From positions 1,107,253-1,171,252 of the forward strand of contig NZ_PXNO01000027.1 in assembly GCF_003007715.1 (NCBI RefSeq): a stretch of 64,000 bases of DNA. Reading direction: 5' to 3'. The notes beneath the pieces were generated by a model. That model was not told the DNA's origin, did not search any database, and worked only from the letters and a program-made list of their open reading frames with translations. This document shows, in pieces, positions 45,703-51,976 of this stretch. How positions within the stretch are numbered: the stretch's first letter is position 1; the number at the start of each line of letters is the position of its first letter. This stretch comes from Marinobacter shengliensis. GTDB taxonomy: Bacteria; Pseudomonadota; Gammaproteobacteria; Pseudomonadales; Oleiphilaceae. The translations under genes were made by a program, and so were the position numbers.

Positions 45703-45834
45703 TTACTCGTAGTGGCTCCAGAGCCTGAGAACTCTCACCACCCGCTCGTCTTCCAGCTCTTGGTAAACCAGACGATGCTGAATATTGTAGCGGCGCGAAT
45801 ACGCTCCCGCGAGGTCACCAGCCCAGCTCCTCAT
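45703..45834 (-). pseudogene. Txe/YoeB-family toxin, N-terminus deleted
   Basis: An open frame of 43 codons encodes only the C-terminal half of a Txe/YoeB mRNA-cleaving toxin: GDLAGAYSRRYNIQHRLVYQ and then VVRVLRLWSHYE, the conserved end with the catalytic-region RR, HRLVY and terminal HYE. About 45-50 N-terminal residues of the normal 85 or so are missing. The junction lies exactly at the antitoxin stop codon: the TGA of the antitoxin is inside the toxin's GGTGAC. The fragment could be translated from ATG 45834, but should not be an active RNase. A deletion between antitoxin end and toxin middle explains it. Confidence 0.8.
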
Positions 45835-46057
45835 CACATTCATCCACAGGGGAATCCATTCCCTCACGAATAGACTCCCACATACCAGGTACAGAAAGGA
45901 GATAAAGTGTTTCCTGAATGGCTGACCAGTCTTCCTCGGATACCAAAACGGCCTTGTTCCGCTTACCCATAATGACGATTGGCTGGTGGGACTCGGCAGT
46001 CTCGTCGATCAACCGATATAGGTTACTGCGCGCCTCAGTTGCTGTGATTCCGGTCAT
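45815..46057 (-). CDS. YefM/Phd-family antitoxin
   Basis: An 80-residue antitoxin with the usual opening TGITATEARSNLYRLIDE and VSEEDWSAIQETLYLLS, the DNA-binding N-terminal half of the Phd/YefM fold, and a C-terminal toxin-wrapping segment ending DECDEELGW. AGAGGTG lies upstream of the ATG. In an intact module it would neutralise the Txe toxin and repress its own promoter. Here the partner toxin is a fragment, so the antitoxin is effectively orphaned. It is a cassette gene in the main (leftward) orientation. Confidence 0.9.
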   Translation of the reverse strand: MTGITATEARSNLYRLIDETAESHQPIVIMGKRNKAVLVSEEDWSAIQETLYLLSVPGMWESIREGMDSPVDECDEELGW

Positions 46058-46129
46058 GACGCACCTCTTGTGTGTTCAAATTTTCACCAAGTGTACGCCT
46101 TTAGGTACGTACGACAAGACGAACGCCCT

Positions 46130-46207
46130 GCATAACGCCCGGCTCGCGCGCCGGTTTGGAGCCGCGAAGCGGCGTAAAATGGGTGGCTGTGCAGCCGATT
46201 GTTATGT
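46130..46207 (-). other. attC site 2
   Basis: 78 bp, ends GCATAAC (46130-46136) and GTTATGT (46201-46207), central hairpin GCCGC-gaa-GCGGC. It is closely related to the attC at 56757-56834. Confidence 0.85.
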
Positions 46208-46226
46208 TTTCCCCGAAGTGCTAGAT

Positions 46227-46254
46227 TGTGTATAGAAACTGTAAACCATACACA
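46227..46254. promoter_or_regulatory. Putative VapBC operator
   Basis: Inverted repeat TGTGTAT (46227-46233) / ATACACA (46248-46254) just upstream of the vapB start; VapBC complexes usually bind such a repeat to repress their own promoter. Confidence 0.5.
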
Positions 46255-46264
46255 TAGGTGCACC

Positions 46265-46459
46265 ATGAGAACGAACATTGTCATTGACGACGAGTTGATG
46301 GCCGAAGCCCTCAAAGCCTCCGGCTACAAAACCAAAAAAGAAGCCGTTGAGCAAGGCCTGAAACTTCTGGTCCAGTTGAGCAAGCAGCAGGAAATTCGAA
46401 AACTGCGCGGCAAGGTCAAGTGGGAAGGCGACCTGAATGAAATGCGGAGCGCCGGATGA
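46265..46459 (+). CDS. vapB: VapB-family antitoxin
   Basis: A 64-residue antitoxin: MRTNIVIDDELMAEALKASG is the classic VapB N-terminal ribbon-helix motif, followed by TKKEAVEQGLKLLVQL and a toxin-binding tail. The ATG at 46265 fits the family start; the frame stays open upstream into the attC. Its stop overlaps the vapC start (ATGA). It reads rightward, opposite to the attC sites around it. Confidence 0.92.
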   Translation: MRTNIVIDDELMAEALKASGYKTKKEAVEQGLKLLVQLSKQQEIRKLRGKVKWEGDLNEMRSAG

Positions 46460-46857
46460 TACTGGTGGATACCAGCGTCTGGATCGACTATTTCAACGGA
46501 GTCACTAACCCACATACCGATCTGTTGGATGCCTCGATAGTCCAAGGATATGTCGCTATCGGGGACCTCATATTTCTGGAAATCCTGCAAGGCATCCGCA
46601 ACGACAAACAATATCGTCAGACCAAACAAAGCCTGATGGCGCTGGATCAACATGAAATGTTTGGCAAAGATATGGCAGCCAAGTGTGCCGACAATTATCG
46701 AGCGCTTCGTAAAAAGGGCATCACGATCAGAAAGACTGCCGATGTAATCATCGCGACATTTTGCATAGAAAAGGAGCTACCCCTGTTGTTCCTGGATCGC
46801 GACTTTATCCCCTTTGTTGATCATCTTGGACTTGAGCCGGCCCTGAGAGAAACATAA
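46456..46857 (+). CDS. vapC: VapC-family PIN-domain toxin ribonuclease
   Basis: A 133-residue PIN nuclease, usually an initiator-tRNA or rRNA-cleaving toxin. Acidic residues are in place: Asp4 (ILVDTSVWIDYF), Glu in FLEILQG (about 42), Asp in TADVIIATFCIE (about 96) and Asp in LFLDRDF (about 115). The module seems intact with VapB. Its stop codon TAA is part of the core heptamer of the next attC. Confidence 0.93.
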   Translation: MILVDTSVWIDYFNGVTNPHTDLLDASIVQGYVAIGDLIFLEILQGIRNDKQYRQTKQSLMALDQHEMFGKDMAAKCADNYRALRKKGITIRKTADVIIATFCIEKELPLLFLDRDFIPFVDHLGLEPALRET

Positions 46858-46929
46858 CGCCTGCAGCATGGGCGCCTATGGAATGGAGCCGAAGGCGAAA
46901 TGTAAGGGGTGTCGCAGTGCCTGCATTGG
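46851..46929 (-). other. attC site 3 (degenerate)
   Basis: Core ACATAAC (46851-46857), then a recognisable stem (GGGCGCC... / ...GGTGTC) but no GTTRRRY end on the right; the site seems truncated. Confidence 0.55.
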
Positions 46930-47109
46930 AGTCAGGCCAAGCCGGCATCGCTCCCGAAGCTGAAACCCTCAACCAAGACTATCTCACTCCGGTTGCCGGA
47001 AACCTTGCTTGATCGGATCAAAATCGAAGCCAACAAGCGGGACATGCCCTATCAATCACTGATCAAGGCTTGGCTTGCGGACGACGTGAACGACAGCCGT
47101 CGGACCTGA
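46909..47109 (+). CDS. Orphan ribbon-helix-helix (CopG/BrnA-like) antitoxin, probably truncated
   Basis: A 66-residue frame whose residues 18-60 (KPSTKTISLRLPETLLDRIK followed by ANKRDMPYQSLIKAWLA) form a clear CopG-type ribbon-helix-helix domain of antitoxins that pair with BrnT- or RelE-like toxins. Such antitoxins normally carry 20-30 acidic residues before this domain; here the first 16 residues come from attC-like DNA. No toxin gene lies on either side. It is most likely the remnant of a module whose front part and toxin were lost. It reads rightward, against the attC orientation. Confidence 0.6.
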   Translation: MSQCLHWSQAKPASLPKLKPSTKTISLRLPETLLDRIKIEANKRDMPYQSLIKAWLADDVNDSRRT

Positions 47110-47111
47110 GG

Positions 47112-47182
47112 TGCTAACGCTGAGCGAAGCGGCGTGCCGGAGCGCCAGCGTAGGCGCGTCCGACAACAGCCACTGGTTAAGC
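47112..47182 (-). other. attC site 4
   Basis: 71 bp, core TGCTAAC (47112-47118) on the left and GTTAAGC (47176-47182) on the right; central stem GCGCCAGCGTAGGCGC-like. The right end overlaps the higA stop. Confidence 0.75.
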
Positions 47183-47470
47183 TGCTTCGAAGTCCAGGGG
47201 ATGAATGCCATCCAGATTGACCGTATTGCGGGCCACCCAAAGATCGTACATGTCCTGCATTGCCAACCAGCTCTCAGGAGTACGCCCGAGAACCTTGGAT
47301 AGCCGCAATGACATTTCCGGGCTAATACCACTATTTCCTTTGAGCAACCGAGACAAAGTGGAAGGTGATACGCCCAGACTGGAAGCAAGCTGACGGGAAC
47401 TGATACCGAAAGGCGCCAGGTACACCTCCCGAATGAATTCACCGGGATGTGGCGGATTATGCATGGTCAT
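47177..47470 (-). CDS. higA: HigA-family antitoxin
   Basis: A 97-residue XRE-type antitoxin: MHNPPHPGEFIREVYLAPFG is the HigA signature, then the helix-turn-helix SSRQLASSLGVSPSTLSRLL and the LGRTPESWLAMQ end motif. The start overlaps the higB stop (TAATG). It would neutralise HigB and bind the palindromes upstream of higB. Confidence 0.93.
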   Translation of the reverse strand: MTMHNPPHPGEFIREVYLAPFGISSRQLASSLGVSPSTLSRLLKGNSGISPEMSLRLSKVLGRTPESWLAMQDMYDLWVARNTVNLDGIHPLDFEAA

Positions 47471-47748
47471 TAGTGATAATCCTCATAATCAAGTATGTAG
47501 GCGTTGCCGTCCCGAAATTCGAACGTCATGCGCCAGTTTCCGCTTACCCAAATCGACCACCGCCCTTTGTCTCGCCCCTTCAATGGGTGAAGCCGAAAAC
47601 CAGGGATATCCATATCATCCACCGAAGTGGCGGTATCCAGAGCTGCCAGCTGCATGCGCAGTTTCTTGGCATGATCTGGCTGTATGCCAGACGTGCTGCC
47701 GGTCGAGTAGAACCGCTTCAGTCCTTTGTGACGGAATGATTTAATCAT
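47470..47748 (-). CDS. higB: HigB-family toxin (RelE superfamily mRNA interferase)
   Basis: A 92-residue ribosome-dependent mRNA endonuclease of the HigB type: MIKSFRHKGLKRFY, the loop FRLHPLKGRDKGRWSIWVSG, then NWRMTFEFRDG and the terminal DYEDYH with the catalytic His/Arg positions. Full length, so the module looks active. Toxin first, antitoxin second is the usual HigBA order. Confidence 0.93.
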   Translation of the reverse strand: MIKSFRHKGLKRFYSTGSTSGIQPDHAKKLRMQLAALDTATSVDDMDIPGFRLHPLKGRDKGRWSIWVSGNWRMTFEFRDGNAYILDYEDYH

Positions 47749-47754
47749 GAGGAA

Positions 47755-47782
47755 ATGCTAGCATGTTGCGCACCACGCAACA
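47755..47782. promoter_or_regulatory. Palindromes upstream of higB (putative HigA operators)
   Basis: ATGCTAGCAT (47755-47764), a perfect 10-bp palindrome, and TGTTGCG (47764-47770) / CGCAACA (47776-47782), in the short space between the higB start and the attC core. Confidence 0.5.
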
Positions 47783-47787
47783 ACCAA

Positions 47788-47866
47788 GCTTAACGCCGAA
47801 GCGCACCGGTGACTTTGACGTAGCGAAGCGGAGACAAAGGCATCCGAGTCACGCGCCTGGTTAGCT
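47788..47866 (-). other. attC site 5
   Basis: 79 bp with perfect core GCTTAAC (47788-47794) and GTTAGCT (47860-47866); stem GGTGACTTTG... / ...CAAAGGCATCC. It overlaps the parE stop codon. Confidence 0.85.
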
Positions 47867-48163
47867 GTTCCCAAGCATGTACGCCCGAAGCTGTCGCTCC
47901 TCTCGCATGACATAGAGAATGAGAACTCGCTTATCATCCTCACGATAAAAAATGCGACACGGTGGAACCACTACCTCCCTGTATACTGAATTAGGGAGTT
48001 CTGGAGGAATCCGTCCGGATTGGGGAAAATCTTCCAAACGCTCGGTCTTATCGAAAACTTCCTGGACCAGATGACTTGCGGCAACAGGATTATCCAGAGC
48101 AATGTACTCAGCTATGGCATCCAGTTCTTGAAGGGCAGGCTCCGTCCAGATTACTTCAGCCAT
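47861..48163 (-). CDS. ParE/RelE-superfamily toxin
   Basis: A 100-residue toxin of the ParE-like plasmid-stabilisation family: VIWTEPALQELDAIAEYIA, ASHLVQEVFDKTERLEDFP, SGRIPPELP, YREVVVPPCRIFYRE and VLILYVMREERQL. This is full length and lacks disrupting codons. Gyrase- or ribosome-directed action cannot be told apart by eye. Overlaps its antitoxin gene by 13 bp. Confidence 0.9.
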   Translation of the reverse strand: MAEVIWTEPALQELDAIAEYIALDNPVAASHLVQEVFDKTERLEDFPQSGRIPPELPNSVYREVVVPPCRIFYREDDKRVLILYVMREERQLRAYMLGNS

Positions 48164-48408
48164 TTACTCATTTTCTCCCTGGCCTCACTTTGGCTGTACG
48201 TTCTTCCCTCAAGTACAGCACGCTCTCCCCGTGAGAGCCCCTCAAGCAGCTCAAGTCGGCGCTGCATAAACTCGTAATCCTGCACATCGACAAGATATGC
48301 CGATGGCTGACCATGCTCCGTGATCAGTATCGGCTCCTTAGACAAGTGCAGATCTGCCAGAATCTTTGTGGCTTGGCGCTTGAGGTTCGTAACAAGCTCA
48401 ACTTTCAT
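48151..48408 (-). CDS. Phd/YefM-family antitoxin
   Basis: An 85-residue antitoxin: VELVTNLKRQATKILADLHLSKEPILITEHGQPSAYLVD is cut here only for description; its EPILITEHGQPSAYLV part is the Phd/YefM core strand. The C-terminal half (LSRGERAVLEGRTYSQSEA) wraps the toxin. It precedes the ParE-like toxin in the same operon, with the operator palindrome directly upstream. Confidence 0.9.
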   Translation of the reverse strand: MKVELVTNLKRQATKILADLHLSKEPILITEHGQPSAYLVDVQDYEFMQRRLELLEGLSRGERAVLEGRTYSQSEAREKMSKWLK

Positions 48409-48432
48409 GGGCTCACCCTAAATCAGACTAAT

Positions 48433-48452
48433 AGTGACACTATAGTATCACT
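48433..48452. promoter_or_regulatory. Operator palindrome upstream of phd/parE
   Basis: AGTGACACTATAGTATCACT is a near-perfect 20-bp palindrome (one mismatched pair) covering a TATAGT -10-like element, as expected for autoregulation. Confidence 0.55.
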
Positions 48453-48471
48453 TTTCAGGTGAGGCAATCAC

Positions 48472-48544
48472 AGCTAATGCGCGGCTACGAAATGAAGGCG
48501 AAGCCGCAATGCAGTAGGCGTCGCCGTGATTGGCCTTGTCAACC
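48472..48544 (-). other. attC site 6 (degenerate cores)
   Basis: 73 bp, AGCTAAT (48472-48478) and GTCAACC (48538-48544). The inner stem is good (GGCGAAGCCGC), but both heptamers have changes, so it may be inactive. Confidence 0.6.
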
Positions 48545-48838
48545 CCTGAGCTCGAGGTCTTCCCGAATAACCTCCGGATGGCGGAAAGCAATCTCGATGA
48601 GCGCCTTTGCCGGGCCGGAAGGTTTACGCCGCCCCTGCTCCCATTCCTGCAACGTACGCGGAGAAATATGGAGTACCTCGGCAAACTCTCGCTGTGTAAG
48701 GCCAGTCTTGCCGCGCGCCTCCGCGACCTCATTTGGCTCCACGCGGCTGACTCGTGCGGCTTTGCCCGCTTTCATTTCTTTAACAGATTGGAGCAGCTTG
48801 TTGCCAAGCTCCTCGGCACTCAGAGTCTCATCACTCAT
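48539..48838 (-). CDS. XRE-family antitoxin (HigA2-like)
   Basis: A 99-residue protein with a helix-turn-helix TGLTQREFAEVLHISPRTLQ followed by EWEQGRRKPSGPA, as in antitoxins of RelE-type pairs with toxin-first order. The ATG at 48838 overlaps the end of the toxin frame (GAAAATGAGTGA), so coupling is clear. The toxin carries a nonsense codon, so this antitoxin has no working partner in the cassette. Confidence 0.88.
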   Translation of the reverse strand: MSDETLSAEELGNKLLQSVKEMKAGKAARVSRVEPNEVAEARGKTGLTQREFAEVLHISPRTLQEWEQGRRKPSGPAKALIEIAFRHPEVIREDLELRG

Positions 48839-49145
48839 TTTCCAACACCTCACGAATCGACTTCAGGATATGCGCGGGTATGTTCTCCTTGACGGCCTTT
48901 TTGTAGATCACCAACAGCCAGATCTCACCATTTGCCAATCTGGTGAAGTAGATGACTCGCACTCCACCACGCTTCCCTGAACCCGCTACCGATCACCGAA
49001 CCTTTCTACACCCACCGCTACCTGGAATGGGATCGCCAATTTCAGGATTGGCTGCCAGCCAGGCAAAGAACGAATTCCGTTCCTCCTCAGTCCAGATCTT
49101 TCTGGCATCTGCTTCGAATGTAGGGGTTTCGATGATGGTAAACAT
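48831..49145 (-). pseudogene. RelE/HigB2-type toxin inactivated by a nonsense codon
   Basis: Read through, the frame gives a 104-residue RelE-type toxin: MFTIIETPTFEADARKIW, FAWLAANPEIGDPIPGSGG, KVR-stop-SVAGSGKRGG, VRVIYFTRLANGEIWLLVIY and the tail KENIPAHILKSIREVLENE. Codon 51 (48995-48993) is TGA where the family has Trp (TGG) in the conserved K-x-RW segment. Nothing else is broken and the overlap with the antitoxin is kept, so the lesion seems recent. A 50-residue truncated peptide would lack the catalytic half. Confidence 0.85.
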
Positions 49146-49158
49146 GACGATTAATATA

Positions 49159-49169
49159 CGTCATTGACG
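49159..49169. promoter_or_regulatory. Palindrome upstream of the RelE-type toxin
   Basis: CGTCATTGACG (CGTCA-T-TGACG) 14 bp before the toxin start, a plausible operator for the XRE antitoxin. Confidence 0.4.
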
Positions 49170-49321
49170 GAGTTTTGCAAGATGGCGGGTGGAAGGGTTA
49201 ACGCCTTTGTCAGCCGCGCTTTGGTCGTAGCGGAATTTTGTGCAAAAATGGCCGCAGGCCATGCACAAAAAGGAGCGAAGACCAAAGCGTGGACTTCCCC
49301 CAATAAAATGGACACGCCCCA

Positions 49322-50113
49322 TCAGTTAATTCCCTCGAACTCTATCGGAGTTCGGTAGCCAAGGCCACTGTGCAGCCGGTGGCTGTTATAAAAGCCCTCA
49401 ATATAGTCTTTTATATGTTTCCGTAACTGCCGCATCGTCACGAAGCTGGTCGCATGCAGCAATTCTCCCTTCAAGGTTTTGAAGAAGGATTCGACCTCAG
49501 CGTTGTCTGTGCATTGTCCCGGTCGATTCATGCTGTGGCGCACGCTGTTCTGGTTCAGAAACGCCTGTGTTTTCTGAGCCCGGTATTCCGTGCCTCGATC
49601 GGTGTGGAACAACAGACCTGCTTCCGGTCGCCTCGCTGCAAACGCCTCTCTCAGGGCACCTTTGGCCAGTGCCGCATTCAGGCTTTCATCCAATCGCCAG
49701 CTGATAATCCTGCGCGAGAACAGATCCAGAACCACCGCCAGGAACACGTATTTTCGACCTAGCTTGATGTAGGTAACGTCACTGCTCCATTGCTGATTCA
49801 CCGCCACGGGCTTCTCGACGCTCAGGCGGTGATTAGGAAGAGCTTTGAGTTCGTCACGGCGCTTGCTCATTCGGCGATACACTCGCATCACTCGCGCTTT
49901 CATGCCCCATTCCTGCATCAGGCGCGCCACACGATTCTCGCCAACCTGTTCGCCTTCCCGGCGCAGGGCCTGATAGACCCTGGGACTGCCATAGCGCCCT
50001 TTGCTGCCATCGTATACACGGCGGATCTTAAACAGCAGTTCGGCGTTCTCAGTGGCTCTCATGCCAGGCTTCCGGTTTGCCCAGGCATAGTAACCGGACC
50101 TTGATACATTCAA
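49322..50113 (-). CDS. IS3-family transposase OrfB (DDE integrase core)
   Basis: The DDE catalytic part of the transposase. As an independent frame it starts NVSRSGYYAW, but in the -1 frame it extends upstream (YSVKALCRHL) to the A6G heptamer, so the working enzyme is an OrfAB fusion. The helix HTH_21 and then rve domain are visible: WSSDVTYIK holds the first Asp, LFHTDRGTEY the second, and the final Glu lies in NAEVESFFKTLKGE. It ends YRTPIEFEG, the usual IS3 end. No disrupting codon is seen. Confidence 0.93.
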   Translation of the reverse strand: MNVSRSGYYAWANRKPGMRATENAELLFKIRRVYDGSKGRYGSPRVYQALRREGEQVGENRVARLMQEWGMKARVMRVYRRMSKRRDELKALPNHRLSVEKPVAVNQQWSSDVTYIKLGRKYVFLAVVLDLFSRRIISWRLDESLNAALAKGALREAFAARRPEAGLLFHTDRGTEYRAQKTQAFLNQNSVRHSMNRPGQCTDNAEVESFFKTLKGELLHATSFVTMRQLRKHIKDYIEGFYNSHRLHSGLGYRTPIEFEGIN

Positions 50114-50130
50114 GTGCCGACACAGCGCTT

Positions 50131-50502
50131 TTACGCTGTATTCTCGTCGGTGTTTCCAGACGAACCGGAACGCTTCCGTCGTTCCTCGGCCTGAAAACGT
50201 TGAAACTTTTTTAGGATGTCGTTTTCCTCCTGAAGCTCCGATACTCGGCGTTTCAGGCGGGCAATCTCATCCTGTTCCTGTATTTTGTTTTTGGCGTCTA
50301 CTGGCGCTTTCTTGACCCGTTTCATGGCGAACTTTCCTTCACGGTATTCTTTGCGCCAGCGTGACAGCATGAAGGGGTGAATATCCAGCGCTTCGGCAAC
50401 GCTTTTGACGCTGCGGTGGGCCTGGTGACTCCACTCCACCGCTTTGACCTTGAACTCAGTGGTGTACTGCTGGGTTTTCTTCCCCGTGATCATTTTCGGC
50501 AT
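50131..50502 (-). CDS. IS3-family transposase OrfA
   Basis: A 123-residue DNA-binding protein with an N-terminal helix-turn-helix (TTEFKVKAVEWSHQAHRSVK and ALDIHPFMLSRWRKEY) and a leucine-zipper coil (ARLKRRVSELQEENDILKKF). Frameshifting near its end at AAAAAAG (50212-50206) yields the OrfAB transposase; OrfA alone normally acts as a regulator. Confidence 0.92.
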   Translation of the reverse strand: MPKMITGKKTQQYTTEFKVKAVEWSHQAHRSVKSVAEALDIHPFMLSRWRKEYREGKFAMKRVKKAPVDAKNKIQEQDEIARLKRRVSELQEENDILKKFQRFQAEERRKRSGSSGNTDENTA

Positions 50503-50579
50503 CGGTTTGCTCCTCCTGCGGAGTTATCGATGCGTGTCCACTGAACTGGGGGAAGTCCAGCGTCGGCTGGACAAACTTG

Positions 50580-50966
50580 TTAGGCCCAGTCTTCGTCGTG
50601 TGGTTCAAATTCACTTGGGTTATTGATATAGCCATTCTCCAAATCACTATTCATTTGTGTTTCGAGTTCAATCTCTCTCCAGAACTTAATTTTGTTGCTC
50701 AGTTCAGCCGGAGATATTTTCTTCGGTTTGTCTGATTCAGTATCCAAAATATAGAACGGTGTGTCACTATTAGAAGCATACAAGTTATAAACCTCAACAA
50801 GCTTCATTCTTTCTGTTTCCCACTCACTACCAAATATCTCGAATCGTCGAATGGCTCTACCTTCTGCCGAAGCTTCTTTGATTTCCGAAATTCCAAGAGA
50901 CGAAATTCTCCTCAGTATTTTTATATCAGAGGTACTAATACTTAGTTTTGGTATGACTTCGATCAT
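50580..50966 (-). CDS. Cassette-encoded hypothetical protein
   Basis: A 128-residue soluble, acidic protein with no signal peptide. Visible features are a SERRISSLG-like N-terminal helix region, FEIFGSEWETERMKLVEVYNL and a closing acidic EFEPHDEDWA. I do not recognise a family; size and acidity would suit an immunity protein or antitoxin-like inhibitor, but that is a guess. Codon use is AT-richer than in the core genes. Its ATG is 17 bp from the attC crossover core, typical for a cassette gene, and its stop codon overlaps the right end of the IS3-split attC. Confidence 0.7.
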   Translation of the reverse strand: MIEVIPKLSISTSDIKILRRISSLGISEIKEASAEGRAIRRFEIFGSEWETERMKLVEVYNLYASNSDTPFYILDTESDKPKKISPAELSNKIKFWREIELETQMNSDLENGYINNPSEFEPHDEDWA

Positions 50967-50976
50967 GTCTCTACTG

Positions 50977-51040
50977 GCCTAACGACGGATGTTAAGCGGC
51001 ACTGGCGCCAGCCAGGGTCCGACTTAACGGGTGGTTATAC
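50977..51040 (-). other. attC site 8
   Basis: 64 bp, the shortest in the array: perfect core GCCTAAC (50977-50983) and GTTATAC (51034-51040); stem GTTAAGC.. / ..CTTAAC and tip GGCGCCAGCC. Confidence 0.8.
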
Positions 51041-51197
51041 GGACCGTCCTGAAAGACTCTCATGCTCCACCCTACTCACAGACCACTCCACACCCTGCAG
51101 ACATCCCTGGGAAGTTATCAGGCCAGTAGTCAGCGGGGGCACCGAAGATGCGAAGGCACGGAACAAAGGCGACCACGATTGCCGATTGATCCGCCTT

Positions 51198-51259
51198 CCC
51201 TCAAGAGCCAAGCCAGACGGATCAAGCGCGACTTATCCGTCTGGCTTGGCTCTTGAGGG
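51198..51259. repeat. 25-bp perfect inverted repeat (12-nt loop)
   Basis: CCCTCAAGAGCCAAGCCAGA... (51198-51222) pairs perfectly with 51235-51259 around the loop CAAGCGCGACTT. No T-tract follows on either strand, so it is not a standard terminator. It may be a miniature element or an RNA structure. Confidence 0.85.
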
Positions 51260-51331
51260 TAGCAGGGAGAGCGTTCAACGGCGATCCGCTCTATTTGTTT
51301 TCTTGCACCGGGTTTCAAAACCAGAAAAAGA

Positions 51332-51347
51332 CTGTTTATATATACAG
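51332..51347. promoter_or_regulatory. LexA (SOS) box
   Basis: CTGTTTATATATACAG fits CTGT-N8-ACAG exactly, and read on the minus strand the 20-mer matches 18 of 20 positions of the E. coli consensus. The AT-rich centre also offers -10-like TATATA. No evident gene follows in either direction within the cassette. Confidence 0.7.
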
Positions 51348-51404
51348 TATATTCGGGTAACCTTCCGAGAAAAGGCAAGAAAACCCTATGCAATCAACCC
51401 ACCG

Positions 51405-51509
51405 CTATAACGCCGTTGTTCAGCGGCAGCCTTGGCAGAGCGAAGCGGCGACAAGGCTGTCCGGTGGAGGGCCTTCAGGCCCGGAACGAACTGCAACACT
51501 TGGTTATAC
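51405..51509 (-). other. attC site 9
   Basis: 105 bp, cores CTATAAC (51405-51411) and GTTATAC (51503-51509). It belongs to the long type shared with sites 11-13 (TTCAGCGGC... / ...GGAACGAACTG and GAAGCG hairpin). Confidence 0.85.
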
Positions 51510-51971
51510 GTTTTTGAAATTGTTGCACAAAAACTCCTTGTGATTCCCCAGCATGGTGTCTGGCGTTGGATAAGCAAGCTGTATTTGAGAAAAACCACCG
51601 CAACTTTCGATAAAAGGCTTCATGATCCTGCTATCACCCGCGACTGAACACCACCCATCACCTGTGCCACAAATTGCCCATCCCCGCTGCCCAGCAACGA
51701 GAAATGCAGATGACGTAATTTGAACCTGATCTAACCTGCTCAACTCCAGATTCTCGTCAAACTCCAGACGGTTGGGGTCGCTATAGGTAACATGAGTCTC
51801 ACCCAACTTACTCACAATGCCGATCAATGCCTCCAGCTTCCCCCGTTCCAGATGCCGGGGACACTTTCCGTCTCCCCAGTCATCCTCGAAAACCACAGAA
51901 GCCCAATCAGGCTTGAGCCAGATCCGGTTTGGATAAAGTGAATAGTCAACGTACTCAGTAATCAGGTTCAT
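51504..51971 (-). CDS. Cassette-encoded hypothetical protein
   Basis: A 155-residue soluble protein from the ATG at 51971 (the frame is open into the neighbouring attC but that part is not coding-like). Segments include YSLYPNRIWLKPDWASVVFEDDWGDGKCPRHLERGKLEALI and a C-terminal AGQRGWAICGTGDGWCSVAG, quoted here as landmarks only. There is no signal peptide. Aromatic residues and paired cysteines are frequent. No family recognised; start codon is only 10 bp inside the cassette. Confidence 0.65.
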   Translation of the reverse strand: MNLITEYVDYSLYPNRIWLKPDWASVVFEDDWGDGKCPRHLERGKLEALIGIVSKLGETHVTYSDPNRLEFDENLELSRLDQVQITSSAFLVAGQRGWAICGTGDGWCSVAGDSRIMKPFIESCGGFSQIQLAYPTPDTMLGNHKEFLCNNFKNV

Positions 51972-51976
51972 TGGAC

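Larger units (their letters stand above)
49290..50559. mobile_element. IS3-family insertion sequence (IS150-like)
   Basis: A 1270-bp element with terminal inverted repeats beginning TGGACTTCCCCC at both ends, and a 3-bp target repeat GCG (49287-49289 and 50560-50562). It encodes OrfA and OrfB on the minus strand with an A6G slippery heptamer at 50212-50206 for -1 frameshifting, as in the IS150 group. It is inserted in the stem of attC site 7 and looks complete. Confidence 0.92.
49196..50585 (-). other. attC site 7, split by an IS3-family element
   Basis: Left part 49196-49289 and right part 50563-50585 pair when the IS is removed: TTTGTCAGCCG... with ...CGGCTGGACAAA and GCTTTGGTC with GACCAAAGC. 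The right end is GTTAGGC (50579-50585). The tip is a long extra hairpin (TTTTGTGCA / TGCACAAAA around GGCCGCAGGCC). Confidence 0.85.
51041..51404. other. Cassette without a recognisable gene, holding a hairpin and a LexA box
   Basis: A 364-bp cassette body between attC 8 and attC 9. Open frames exist on both strands (e.g. 51130-51393 minus, 51186-51410 plus), but they run through the hairpin or the LexA box and resemble nothing. It holds the 25-bp perfect inverted repeat and SOS box listed separately. Confidence 0.6.

Noticed and set aside
51062..51410. Small frames in the hairpin/LexA-box cassette
   Set aside because: They owe their length to the inverted repeat and read through regulatory DNA; no similarity to known proteins.
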